NCBI GenBank assembly: GCA_900045905.1
Contig: FCNS01000020.1
Coordinates: forward strand, 21,309-85,308
Reading direction: 5' to 3'
DNA: 64,000 nt
Source of the DNA: Clostridiales bacterium CHKCI001
Lineage (GTDB): Bacteria; Bacillota; Clostridia; Lachnospirales; Lachnospiraceae
Below the pieces are notes generated by a model, which was not told the origin of the DNA, did no database searches, and saw only the letters and a list, made by a program, of their open reading frames with translations. Positions 43,818 to 51,746 of this stretch are shown here, piece after piece. Within the stretch, counting starts at the first letter, position 1; each line of letters opens with the position of its first letter. The position numbers and the translations under genes were made by a program.

Positions 43818-44692
43818 GAAATCCGAAAAATACAATTGAAATAATTCAAAAATATCAGTTCCATTTTTCTAAAAAATATGGACAAAACTTTTTAATTGAT
43901 ACAAGAGTGTTGGACAAAATTATTCGTGCTGCTGATATTTCCAAAGAAGATTACGTATTGGAAATTGGACCAGGCATTGGAACATTAACCCAATATTTAG
44001 CAGAAGCAGCAAAGCATGTCATTGCAGTGGAAATTGACGATAAGCTAATTCCAATTCTGCAAGATACATTGAGCACTTATAATAATGTAACGATTTTACA
44101 TCAGGACATTTTAAAAGTCGATTTGAACCAGTTAGTTCAGGAGAGATGTGAAGGCAAACCATTAAAAGTAGTGGCGAATCTACCATACTATATTACAACG
44201 CCGATTATTATGGGATTGTTTGAAAATCATGTACCAATGCAAAGCATTACTGTTATGGTACAAAAAGAAGTGGCGGATCGAATGCAGACAGGGCCAGGCA
44301 GTAAAGATTATGGAGCACTTTCCTTGGCAATTCAATATTATGCAGAACCTTATATTGTAGCCAATGTACCGCCGAACTGTTTTATGCCTCGTCCAAATGT
44401 AGGAAGTGCTGTAATACGACTGACGTTACATGAAAAACCTCCAGTAGAGGTAATGGATGAAAAATTAATGTTTGATTGTATCCGAGCTTCGTTTAATCAA
44501 AGGAGAAAGACATTAATCAATGGATTAAACAATTCCCCAGATATCCACATTTCTAAGGAGTTAATTGTGGAAGCGGTGGAAAACTTACAAAAAGGAGCCT
44601 CCATCCGTGGAGAAGCATTAACATTAGAAGAGTTTGCCAAATTAAGCAATTATATTACAGCGTCTCTTAGAAACGGAGCAGATCAGGAATAA
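43805..44692 (+). CDS. rsmA: 16S rRNA dimethyladenosine transferase RsmA (KsgA)
   Basis: 295 residues. SAM-binding motif I is VLEIGPGIGTLTQYL near residue 52, and motif IV is VANLPYYITTPI. It dimethylates the two adjacent adenines near the 3' end of 16S rRNA. The N-terminal KYGQNFLID is the family start signature. GGAGG overlaps the end of tatD. A short helical C-terminal domain completes the protein. Confidence 0.97.
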   Translation: MAELGNPKNTIEIIQKYQFHFSKKYGQNFLIDTRVLDKIIRAADISKEDYVLEIGPGIGTLTQYLAEAAKHVIAVEIDDKLIPILQDTLSTYNNVTILHQDILKVDLNQLVQERCEGKPLKVVANLPYYITTPIIMGLFENHVPMQSITVMVQKEVADRMQTGPGSKDYGALSLAIQYYAEPYIVANVPPNCFMPRPNVGSAVIRLTLHEKPPVEVMDEKLMFDCIRASFNQRRKTLINGLNNSPDIHISKELIVEAVENLQKGASIRGEALTLEEFAKLSNYITASLRNGADQE

Positions 44693-44702
44693 AATTTTTT
44701 AT

Positions 44703-44726
44703 ACCCTCATAGATTGCTATGGGGGT
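44703..44726 (+). promoter_or_regulatory. Hairpin covering the ribosome-binding site of next gene
   Basis: ACCCTCATAG (44703-44712) pairs fully, with one G-T wobble, with CTATGGGGGT (44717-44726) around ATTG. The 3' arm supplies the GGGGGTGAT Shine-Dalgarno for the ATG at 44733. Confidence 0.7.
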
Positions 44727-44732
44727 GATTTT

Positions 44733-45881
44733 ATGTCCGGATATCAACGGTTTATCTCTTATATTTATGCCTATTCTTCAGAAGGAAAAGGAAGAAATGT
44801 TGGTTTTGCAAAAGTGGAAGTGCGAGGCGATCAAAAGATGATTGGAATTAGTCTAAATGGAGTATATAGCATGGAGCCATTGCGTGTTTCGTTGTTCTGG
44901 CGTAATGGTACACGGGTGGAATTACTTCCATTTAATACAGTTACCATTCATACGGGAAATGCACAGGCTCAATATGTGCTTAGTAATGAACTATTTCGAG
45001 AATATGGACGTGGAATGGAAGACGCAGCAGGTATCATCCTTTATCCAGAAACAGAGGAAACACGTGCATATGCAACCGTTTGGGATGAAGAGCCATTTTC
45101 TTTGGAAATGATGAATGCAGTTGTACAAGAAAATTACATAGAAAATGAGGAAGAGTTGCAGGAAGATAGCAATAGTACCGTGCAGGAATCGTCATTGGAA
45201 GAAGTGAAAGTAGTACAAAATACAGAATCTGATGTGGAAATAAGTGAAACGGAAGAGGAAGCAAATCAGGAGTTAGAATCGATAAATTCGAGTGATGCAA
45301 TAGAAACAGAATTGGATTCCAGTCAGGATGAAAATGAAGCCAAAGAAGCAGAAATTCAACTGGAAGATCAGGAAGAGAAAGACAAAGAACAACGATTGCA
45401 AGAACAGATTCTGCAAGCGTTGCTGAAAAAGATAAAAGGGGAAGAAGAAAATGAAATGGACGAAAAAGAGAATGTACTTTCAGCCGCAGAAATAAAAGAA
45501 CCAATTCAGGAAGAGGCACAAAGAGAAAAAGAAAATGAAGAGCGATGGGAAGCTTTAAAAAATATTTATCCAAAAGCAGAGCCATTTCAGACACAAGAAG
45601 AAGTGGAATGTCTCAAAATTAAACCTGGTTCCATCGGAAGGCTTCCCAGGCAAACTTGGATTTTTGCTAATAATAACTTTGTGCTGTATGGATATATGAA
45701 ATATCATTATCTTATTTTAGCCAAAACGGGAAATACTTATTTTTTAGGAGTACCAGGAAAAAATAATCAAAATGTAAAAATGCTTGCAGAACAATTTGGA
45801 TTTGAGATTTTTTATCCTGTGGATGAAAATCGGGGATACTGGTGTGTACCCATTCTGTATCCACAAGAAAAGGAGAATTAA
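44733..45881 (+). CDS. DUF6128-type protein with acidic middle
   Basis: 382 residues. The N-terminal about 130 residues (YQRFISYIYAYSSEGKG start) and the C-terminal about 90 (GSIGRLPRQTWIFANNNFVL to YWCVPILYP) look folded. They are separated by about 150 residues of Glu/Gln/Asp-rich sequence, probably disordered or coiled. There is no signal peptide or membrane segment. This architecture is known from Lachnospiraceae proteins of unknown function. Translation may be limited by the hairpin over its ribosome site. Confidence 0.7.
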   Translation: MSGYQRFISYIYAYSSEGKGRNVGFAKVEVRGDQKMIGISLNGVYSMEPLRVSLFWRNGTRVELLPFNTVTIHTGNAQAQYVLSNELFREYGRGMEDAAGIILYPETEETRAYATVWDEEPFSLEMMNAVVQENYIENEEELQEDSNSTVQESSLEEVKVVQNTESDVEISETEEEANQELESINSSDAIETELDSSQDENEAKEAEIQLEDQEEKDKEQRLQEQILQALLKKIKGEEENEMDEKENVLSAAEIKEPIQEEAQREKENEERWEALKNIYPKAEPFQTQEEVECLKIKPGSIGRLPRQTWIFANNNFVLYGYMKYHYLILAKTGNTYFLGVPGKNNQNVKMLAEQFGFEIFYPVDENRGYWCVPILYPQEKEN

Positions 45882-45897
45882 AAAAAGTACAAATAAT

Positions 45898-45952
45898 TGG
45901 GAGAGCACAAAATCATCTAATCGGATCATTTTGCGACATCTCCCGATTGTTT
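45898..45952. repeat. Long nested inverted repeat
   Basis: ATTGGGAGA...TCTCCCGAT forms the outer stem and CAAAATcATC...GATcATTTTG an inner stem, separated by a small mismatch zone and capped by TAATCG-type bases. No T-tract follows on either strand, so it is not a standard terminator. Confidence 0.55.
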
Positions 45953-46028
45953 CAAAGAAGGGAATAAAAAGGTTCATTGAATATTCAAAGTGCACAAGCA
46001 CTTATTCTAGTGTGAAACTTGAGTGATA

Positions 46029-46373
46029 TTATTTATGACTTAATATTAGTTCCTTGATTTCTTTTAGAAGCTTTTTGCATTTCAAAGATGTATTTTTTAT
46101 TGGTGGAAATGCGGATACCTTCACAAGTAGGAGATCATTCTCTAAATTACTATTATAGAAAAATATATTAATCGTAATATTTCCTCTTTCCAAAGGTGAA
46201 TAAACCTGATAGATATCTATACGACATCTGCTGTTTTCTCCCCCAAAAATAGTTTTATCTAAATAAATGGCACTAGAATGCTTTTCTTTTATACCATCTA
46301 AAATATCTTTGGATAATAAATCTATATCGGCATTAAGAGTAAAATTATGTTCCATTATTGATTTTCTTCCCAT
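46029..46373 (-). CDS. Small hypothetical protein
   Basis: 114 residues, mixed alpha/beta with YLDKTIFGGENSRCRIDIYQ and a terminal helix KKLLKEIKELILSHK. The first strands (MEHNFTLNADIDLLSKDIL) suggest a start at either 46373 or an ATG seven codons in. It loosely resembles DUF6054-type proteins but this is not a firm match. No close neighbours share its strand. Confidence 0.5.
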   Translation of the reverse strand: MGRKSIMEHNFTLNADIDLLSKDILDGIKEKHSSAIYLDKTIFGGENSRCRIDIYQVYSPLERGNITINIFFYNSNLENDLLLVKVSAFPPIKNTSLKCKKLLKEIKELILSHK

Positions 46374-46575
46374 TCTTTCTTTATTTATCTGTATAGGGGC
46401 ATTTCGTTTCAGAAAGTGGACATTATCTATTATATAAATTTTTAAATTCCCTTTCAGTAATTTTTTATTATGATAAAAAATTCTTTTGGCAAATAGAAAA
46501 ATGTACTATATAGTTAGAATTATAAGAAAAAATAATATAAATGTCAATCTAAATAAGTAGAAAGATAGATATCAT

Positions 46576-47987
46576 TTCTATAGAAAAATTAAGTATTTAC
46601 TTGGGAGTATAGGGTTATTGGGAATTATAATTGTTGGATGTAATAATGCTGAGTCAAATGAACAAAATACTATAAGTAGTGGATATGTAGAGGAAAATAG
46701 TTCTGAAATATCTACGTCAATGGCAGAAGAAGAGGATAATATAAGAAATCATTATGTTGTAGGAGGAAGTGTTGCATATCATTTATTTCAATTGATAGGC
46801 CCTGAGTATGAGAGTGGAGATATTTTCTGGGTAGCAGCTTCTGAGGAACAAATAACTGGAGAATATCAAAATACAAAGTATACAAATACATATTGTTATT
46901 ATGCAATTGATGAGACTGGAAAAATATACTGTTCTTTACCTGACTGGGTAATACCTCAATCAATCTTTGTAAATGGAGTTGCATTGATTAGATTTGAGGA
47001 TGGATCATGCAGTTTAATAGATTTAAATGGTGATACGATTGACTCTAGTGCTATCTTAAAAGAAGGGGAAGAATTTATTCGGTTAATAAAGGATAATGAC
47101 GGAGGAACTTTTTGGATAAAAAGAGAAATGATACATATAATTCAAATGAATTATATGTAGTTGCAAAGGATAAAGATGGGAATGAAAAAATGACTATTAG
47201 TGGTGAAGGAGTTAATGAAGAGACTATTCAAGCAGCGCAGGCGGGGAGTTGGGTTAGACCGGTGATTGAGTATGAAGGAAATGGATTCTACTCAATAAGT
47301 AATGTTTCTATTTTTAATATGAGTGATAAAAAAATACACCAAGGATATACTATTCAAGGAATTGGAGATGATGGAAATGCCTTATTGTCAGAAAAAAATT
47401 CAGATAACATTATAGTAATGGATCAAAACAGTAATATAATAGCACCTGAAAGAAATTTATCACAAGAAATTAGAGCTGGTAATGTAAGTTATTTTTTTAA
47501 TGAGGGAATTTGTGAAGCATATACTTCCAGAGATTATGGTAGAGGAAACACGTACTACTATGACTTGTATCAGGGAAAAGTTATTGCTGATTTATCTGAA
47601 TATGATATCCAAGAGGAAACGGAGTATAGAGGTGGATATGCAGCAGTAGAATTTGAAAATAGTGCAGATAATTCATATGTTGGTATCGTAGATACACAAG
47701 GAAATTGGGCTTTTGAGCCAACTAGAGGAGAATTAGAGGCAAATTTTATAAAAGAGATCAATGCTTGTCTTATTAGTAACGGTAGTGAAAAATTATATTT
47801 GGATATTAATGGTAACATTGAGAGGGCAGATGAACTGATACAGTCATTGTCAATTGTTACCAATGATTGGGTAGCAAGTTTAGAAGGTGATGAACCTATT
47901 GGATATGTAAAGAAAGATCGTATCTTTGCTATCAATAATGGAGAGTATAATCTTTTAAACCTTAAAGGAGATATCTTAGAAGAATGA
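46576..47987 (+). pseudogene. WG-repeat-like lipoprotein, start lost and frameshifted
   Basis: A lipoprotein signal is readable (FYRKIKYLLGSIGLLGIIIV then GC) but no ATG, GTG or TTG precedes its basic start before an in-frame TAG at 46558. The frame runs to 47160. At the five-T run 47109-47113 one base has been lost: the other frame continues smoothly through KDKDGNEKMTISGEG to 47987. WG-like repeats (GIVDTQGNWAFEPTRG, SLIDLNGDTIDS) fill the body. TTG at 46618 or 47112 could start fragments, but the full protein cannot be made. Confidence 0.7.
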
Positions 47988-48039
47988 GATGAGTCGTAAA
48001 AAAATTTGATTGGCTAGGAAAAATAAATACTAATAACAT

Positions 48040-48072
48040 GTTAGGGAACTATTCATTAAAATAGTTCCCTAA
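48040..48072. terminator. Bidirectional terminator
   Basis: TTAGGGAACTATT (48040-48052) pairs perfectly with AATAGTTCCCTAA (to 48072), with T- or A-rich flanks on both sides. It sits between convergent genes. Confidence 0.8.
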
Positions 48073-48085
48073 TTGTTGTATAGGT

Positions 48086-49303
48086 TTATTCCTCTTTGGA
48101 GTTAATACACTCGTTGATAACAGAGAAGAAATCGTATTCATCTGAGTTATCCAAAGTACGTTTTGGTTCTGATACAGATTCTGAATTATGTAGTTGGTTC
48201 GAGGAAGCTGGAGCAGATGTTTTAGGCTGACTTGTTTCCTTATCTGGAATAGGGCTGGATTTTGGTTGAGTGTTTAAATCTATCTTTGTGGTTTGATATT
48301 TGTTCGGTGTTAAGTTGACTTTGGTATGATATTGTGTATCCATTGGATGAGTATAGACTGTTTTTTTGGCATAATTGAAGTCAGAGTCATTGGAAGAGGT
48401 AGTATCATTATAATGATTGTTGAGAGAATCTGGTTGATCGTGACTGCTATCTTCCATTGTATATGCAGCTTCTTCATCGTAATCATCTCTATAATCATCG
48501 TCTTCGTAACTATTTTTTGGATATCCAGTATTTCCAGCAGTAGCATCACGGTAAACTACTTTTGTTCTTGTGTTGGTTTTGGTTTTCCCTTTTTTGGAAC
48601 GGGAAGGTTTACTCTGTTTTTTATTGCGAAAGAAAGAGAAAACTCCGTTGGAAGAGTTTCGCTTTGCTTTTTCTTTTTGGGTACGCTGTTTGTCTTCTTG
48701 ATCTTTTTGCTGACGGCTTTTCCAAGGTTCTGACTGAATAATAAATCCGATTACAGCTAAAATAGCGAAGCAGATCATAAAAGCAATGCCAGTTGGATAA
48801 CCGTTTCGGATAGAATACAAGTGTACTGCAGCAAATGCACCTCCAATCGCAGTGACTAAAGTAATCCCAATTCGTTTGAAAAATGCAGCCGCGAAACCGA
48901 TGATTACAGCAATAGCACCGCACATGGCAGTAATTGCAGGCGGCTGTCCAATCCACATATTACGTAAGAAAAATAATGTTAGTCCAGCGCAGAGTAAAAA
49001 GATTCCAAGACGGTAGATACAATATGCAATAAATGCGATAATGCCTCCTCCTAAAATTGCAGCACCAATCGTAATTGTAATATCATTTGTAAAGTAAAAG
49101 GCAGCAGCAGCACTTGCAGCACCGCCAATGAATAGTCCAATCAAAGCGGCACATAGTTTACGTATCTTGTATCCAGCGATACAAATAAGTAATGCCAAAA
49201 TAATTCCGACCATTTGTATGGTAGGAAGATAAGGAAGTAAAAATGTACTTTGTGCCAATATCATTTGAAAAATAGATTGCAATTGTTCGATATATGTTGT
49301 CAT
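48086..49303 (-). CDS. Multi-pass membrane protein with long disordered tail
   Basis: 405 residues. The first about 205 hold seven or eight hydrophobic helices rich in Ala, Gly and Ile (MVGIILALLICIAGY, IGAAILGGGIIAFIAYC, IGFAAAFFKRIGITLVTA), in the style of DUF4203 proteins. The remaining about 200 residues are a basic patch (about 205-255) and then an acidic, Asp/Ser/Asn-rich region ending DEYDFFSVINECINS. The function is unknown. A possible GGAGG is rather far (about 17 bases) from the ATG. Confidence 0.7.
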   Translation of the reverse strand: MTTYIEQLQSIFQMILAQSTFLLPYLPTIQMVGIILALLICIAGYKIRKLCAALIGLFIGGAASAAAAFYFTNDITITIGAAILGGGIIAFIAYCIYRLGIFLLCAGLTLFFLRNMWIGQPPAITAMCGAIAVIIGFAAAFFKRIGITLVTAIGGAFAAVHLYSIRNGYPTGIAFMICFAILAVIGFIIQSEPWKSRQQKDQEDKQRTQKEKAKRNSSNGVFSFFRNKKQSKPSRSKKGKTKTNTRTKVVYRDATAGNTGYPKNSYEDDDYRDDYDEEAAYTMEDSSHDQPDSLNNHYNDTTSSNDSDFNYAKKTVYTHPMDTQYHTKVNLTPNKYQTTKIDLNTQPKSSPIPDKETSQPKTSAPASSNQLHNSESVSEPKRTLDNSDEYDFFSVINECINSKEE

Positions 49304-49453
49304 GTAATTAGTTATAACCTCCGTTCTGCCGACATTGGCGAAATCGTTGTAGTTAAGGTATCAAAAAGAGATTCTATCGCTGATTTGTCTATTTGGCAAG
49401 AGGTTTCACAAATTCTTAATTAAACTGTAAAAAAAAATTAAAGATAAAGCTAA

Positions 49454-49960
49454 TTAGTCATTTACTGGCTGCTCAGCTTCTTTCAAACGCAATCTCTTTT
49501 TTTCTTCTTTTTTCTTAGTGCGTAATTCCCGAAAAAAGGATGACATTAATTCACTGCATTCTTTTTCTAATACTCCACTTATAATATGAACTTGGTGATT
49601 AAATTCTGGGACATTCAATAGATTTAAAATGGATCCTGCACAGCCTGCCTTGGGATTCATACATCCAATTACGATGTTTGGAATACGTGCCTGTACAATT
49701 GCCCCAGCGCACATCTGACAAGGTTCCAATGTTACATACATAGTGCATCCCTCTAAACGCCAATCTCCCAGTTTTTTGGTAGCTTTTTTCATTGCTGCGA
49801 TTTCTGCATGGGCAAATACACTCTTTTCCGTATTTCTTCGATTGTATCCTCTTGCGATAATTCGATCTTCGTATACAATGACACATCCAATTGGGGTTTC
49901 ACCCATTTGATATGCTTTTTTTGCCTGCTTCAAAGCTTCTTTCATATATTTTTCGTCCAT
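49454..49960 (-). CDS. tadA: tRNA-specific adenosine deaminase TadA
   Basis: 168 residues. The zinc site is formed by HAEIAAMKKA (residue 54, with the catalytic Glu) and PCQMCAGA (near residue 84). TadA converts A34 to inosine in tRNA-Arg. The basic C-terminal tail (RTKKKEEKKRLRLKEA) is typical. AGGAGG precedes the ATG. Its closeness to the SRP RNA and dnaX mirrors the Bacillus tadA-scr-dnaX order, but here it is transcribed in the opposite direction. Confidence 0.95.
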   Translation of the reverse strand: MDEKYMKEALKQAKKAYQMGETPIGCVIVYEDRIIARGYNRRNTEKSVFAHAEIAAMKKATKKLGDWRLEGCTMYVTLEPCQMCAGAIVQARIPNIVIGCMNPKAGCAGSILNLLNVPEFNHQVHIISGVLEKECSELMSSFFRELRTKKKEEKKRLRLKEAEQPVND

Positions 49961-50072
49961 GTTTGCCTCCTGGATATCAGTATTAAGATAGGTATACCAC
50001 GGCTTTTAACAAAAAACAAGAGAGAGTCAGATTAGGAAAAAAATAGATTTTGATTTGTATTAGAATTTTTTA

Positions 50073-50101
50073 TTGACAAGGAACATAATTGTATGTATAA
50101 T
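50073..50101 (+). promoter_or_regulatory. SRP RNA promoter
   Basis: A consensus promoter: TTGACA (50073-50078), 17 bases, TATAAT (50096-50101). The expected start of transcription falls at the first base pairs of the SRP RNA. Confidence 0.85.
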
Positions 50102-50104
50102 AAA

Positions 50105-50373
50105 GGATGCGCAGCCGGGGAGTTAGCGGTGTCCTGTACCCGCAATCCGCTATAGCGGGGGTCATATTCTGGCTGAGGGTGTTTTATTTGCAGAGCTGCC
50201 CTTTATAAGTGGCGTTGAAGCCTGGGTCTTACGCAACAGGACTTTGTGAACCGTGTCAGGTCAGGAATGGAGCAGCACTAAGCAGAGCTCCCTGTGTGCC
50301 GTAAGGGCGCCTGGGCCGAGTTAACTGTAAAGGTAACGTCTGTGAATTGCATTCGAAGCTGGAATGCGCATAA
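50105..50373 (+). ncRNA. ffs: Signal recognition particle RNA, large bacterial type
   Basis: The about 265-base RNA has matching ends (ATGCGCAGCC near 50107 with a GG..TGCGCAT near 50371). The conserved SRP S-domain is visible: GTGAACCGTGTCAGGTCAGG (from 50246), then AATGGAGCAGCACTAAG, with the paired CAGAGCTCCC...GGGCGCCTGGGCCG further on. Large SRP RNA with an Alu-type domain is typical of Firmicutes. It lies just before the dnaX group, the conserved scr-dnaX-ybaB-recR arrangement with a phosphofructokinase gene inserted. Confidence 0.93.
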
Positions 50374-50398
50374 AAAATAAATAATCATTCAAAATATG

Positions 50399-50422
50399 CA
50401 TCGATAGCCATCGGTGTTTTTT
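50399..50422 (+). terminator. SRP RNA terminator
   Basis: CATCGAT (50399-50405), loop AGCC, ATCGGTG (50410-50416), followed by TTTTTT. Confidence 0.75.
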
Positions 50423-50473
50423 GTTATTGTAATATACAAAAAGAAGCTCCAGTGGAGGTTCTTTTTGTTGTTG
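50423..50473. repeat. Dispersed terminator-like hairpin, copy B
   Basis: Same unit as 42009-42059: TTATTGTAATATAC, then AAAAAGAAGCTCCA paired with TGGAGGTTCTTTTT, then GTTGTTGC. Here it directly follows the SRP RNA terminator and precedes the pfk promoter. Confidence 0.75.
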
Positions 50474-50485
50474 CAGGAAATTGTT

Positions 50486-50514
50486 GCAATCATACTACAT
50501 TTTGGGTATAATAA
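50486..50514 (+). promoter_or_regulatory. pfk promoter
   Basis: TTGCAA (50486-50491), 17 bases, TATAAT (50509-50514), giving a leader of about 115 bases. Confidence 0.65.
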
Positions 50515-50637
50515 AGATGCTGAATGGATCGTGGAAAAGGAATCCTCAGCGGGAAAGCGAATTGTATTATCCAGAAATATTTGGATAATGAAACTGCCTC
50601 AAAAAGAGGAATTTTAAAAGGATAGGATGTGGTATTA

Positions 50638-51717
50638 ATGAAGAGAATCGGAATGCTTACAAGTGGTGGAGACTGCCAAAGTTTAAATGCTACGATGCGT
50701 GGTGTAGCAAAGACGCTGTATAATCTGATTGAGGATGTGGAAATCATTGGTTTTGATGAAGGATATCGTGGCTTGATTTATAATGATTACCGTATTATGA
50801 GACCGAGAGATTTTAGTGGAATTTTGACACAGGGCGGAACTATTCTTGGAACGAGCAGACAGCCATTTAAATTAATGCGTGTGCCAGATGAAAATGGTTT
50901 GGATAAGGTAGAAGCGATGAAGAAGACCTATAATCGTCTGAAATTAGATTGTCTGGTTGTACTTGGCGGTAATGGAAGTCAAAAAACAGCGAATTTGCTG
51001 AGTCAAGAAGGGTTAAATGTAATCGGTCTTCCTAAAACAATTGATAATGATCTTTGGGGAACAGATATGACATTTGGATTCCAAAGTGCGGTAAATCTTG
51101 CTACAAATGTAATTGACTGCATTCATACAACAGCAGCTTCTCATGGACGAGTATTTATTGTAGAAGTAATGGGACATAAGGTTGGTTGGCTTACACTGCA
51201 TGCTGGAATCGCAGGAGGAGCTGATATCATTCTTATTCCAGAAATTCCTTATGATATTCATTCTGTTTCTGAAGCAATTAGGAAGCGTGCAAAACTTGGA
51301 AAGAGATTTTCAATTATTGCAGTAGCAGAGGGAGCAATCTCCAAAGAAGATGCTATGTTGTCAAAGAAAGAATATAAGAAGAAATTAGAAGAAAGAAAAG
51401 CAAAATATCCATCCGTTGCTTATGAGATTGGAGCACAAATTCAGGAAATGACTGGACAAGAAATTCGTGTTACCGTTCCAGGACATATGCAAAGAGGCGG
51501 AAGTCCATGTCCATATGATCGTGTACTTTCTACACGTCTTGGAGCAGCAGCAGGTAATATGATTATTAACAATGAATTTGGATATTTAGTGGGGGTTAAA
51601 AATAATCAGATTACAAAGGTACCATTGTCCGATGTAGCGGGTAAATTGAAAATGGTATCTCCAGATGATAGCATTATTCAAGAAGCAAAATCAGTTGGAA
51701 TCAGTTTTGGAGACTAA
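50638..51717 (+). CDS. pfkA: 6-phosphofructokinase (mixed-type, G104/K124 pattern)
   Basis: 359 residues from ATG 50638 (AGGATG upstream). MKRIGMLTSGGDCQSLNATM is the family start; catalytic LPKTIDNDLWGTD contains the Asp127-equivalent. The residue equal to E. coli Gly104 is Gly (LGGNGSQ), and at 124 it is Lys (PKTIDND), the mixed pattern of group III enzymes, which are usually ATP-dependent. The magnesium-binding Asp103 position is Asn. GHMQRGGSPCPYDR forms the fructose-6-phosphate site. It phosphorylates fructose 6-phosphate in glycolysis; phosphoryl donor is uncertain. Confidence 0.9.
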   Translation: MKRIGMLTSGGDCQSLNATMRGVAKTLYNLIEDVEIIGFDEGYRGLIYNDYRIMRPRDFSGILTQGGTILGTSRQPFKLMRVPDENGLDKVEAMKKTYNRLKLDCLVVLGGNGSQKTANLLSQEGLNVIGLPKTIDNDLWGTDMTFGFQSAVNLATNVIDCIHTTAASHGRVFIVEVMGHKVGWLTLHAGIAGGADIILIPEIPYDIHSVSEAIRKRAKLGKRFSIIAVAEGAISKEDAMLSKKEYKKKLEERKAKYPSVAYEIGAQIQEMTGQEIRVTVPGHMQRGGSPCPYDRVLSTRLGAAAGNMIINNEFGYLVGVKNNQITKVPLSDVAGKLKMVSPDDSIIQEAKSVGISFGD

Positions 51718-51746
51718 TTAAGAATTAGAGTATAGGAGAATGAAGT

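Noticed and set aside
45034..45594. 186-codon minus-strand frame, Leu/Pro rich
   Set aside because: It is the antisense shadow of the Glu/Gln-rich region of the DUF6128 gene.
48326..48733. 135-codon plus-strand frame, Ile/Phe rich
   Set aside because: Antisense of the disordered tail of the membrane protein at 48086-49303.
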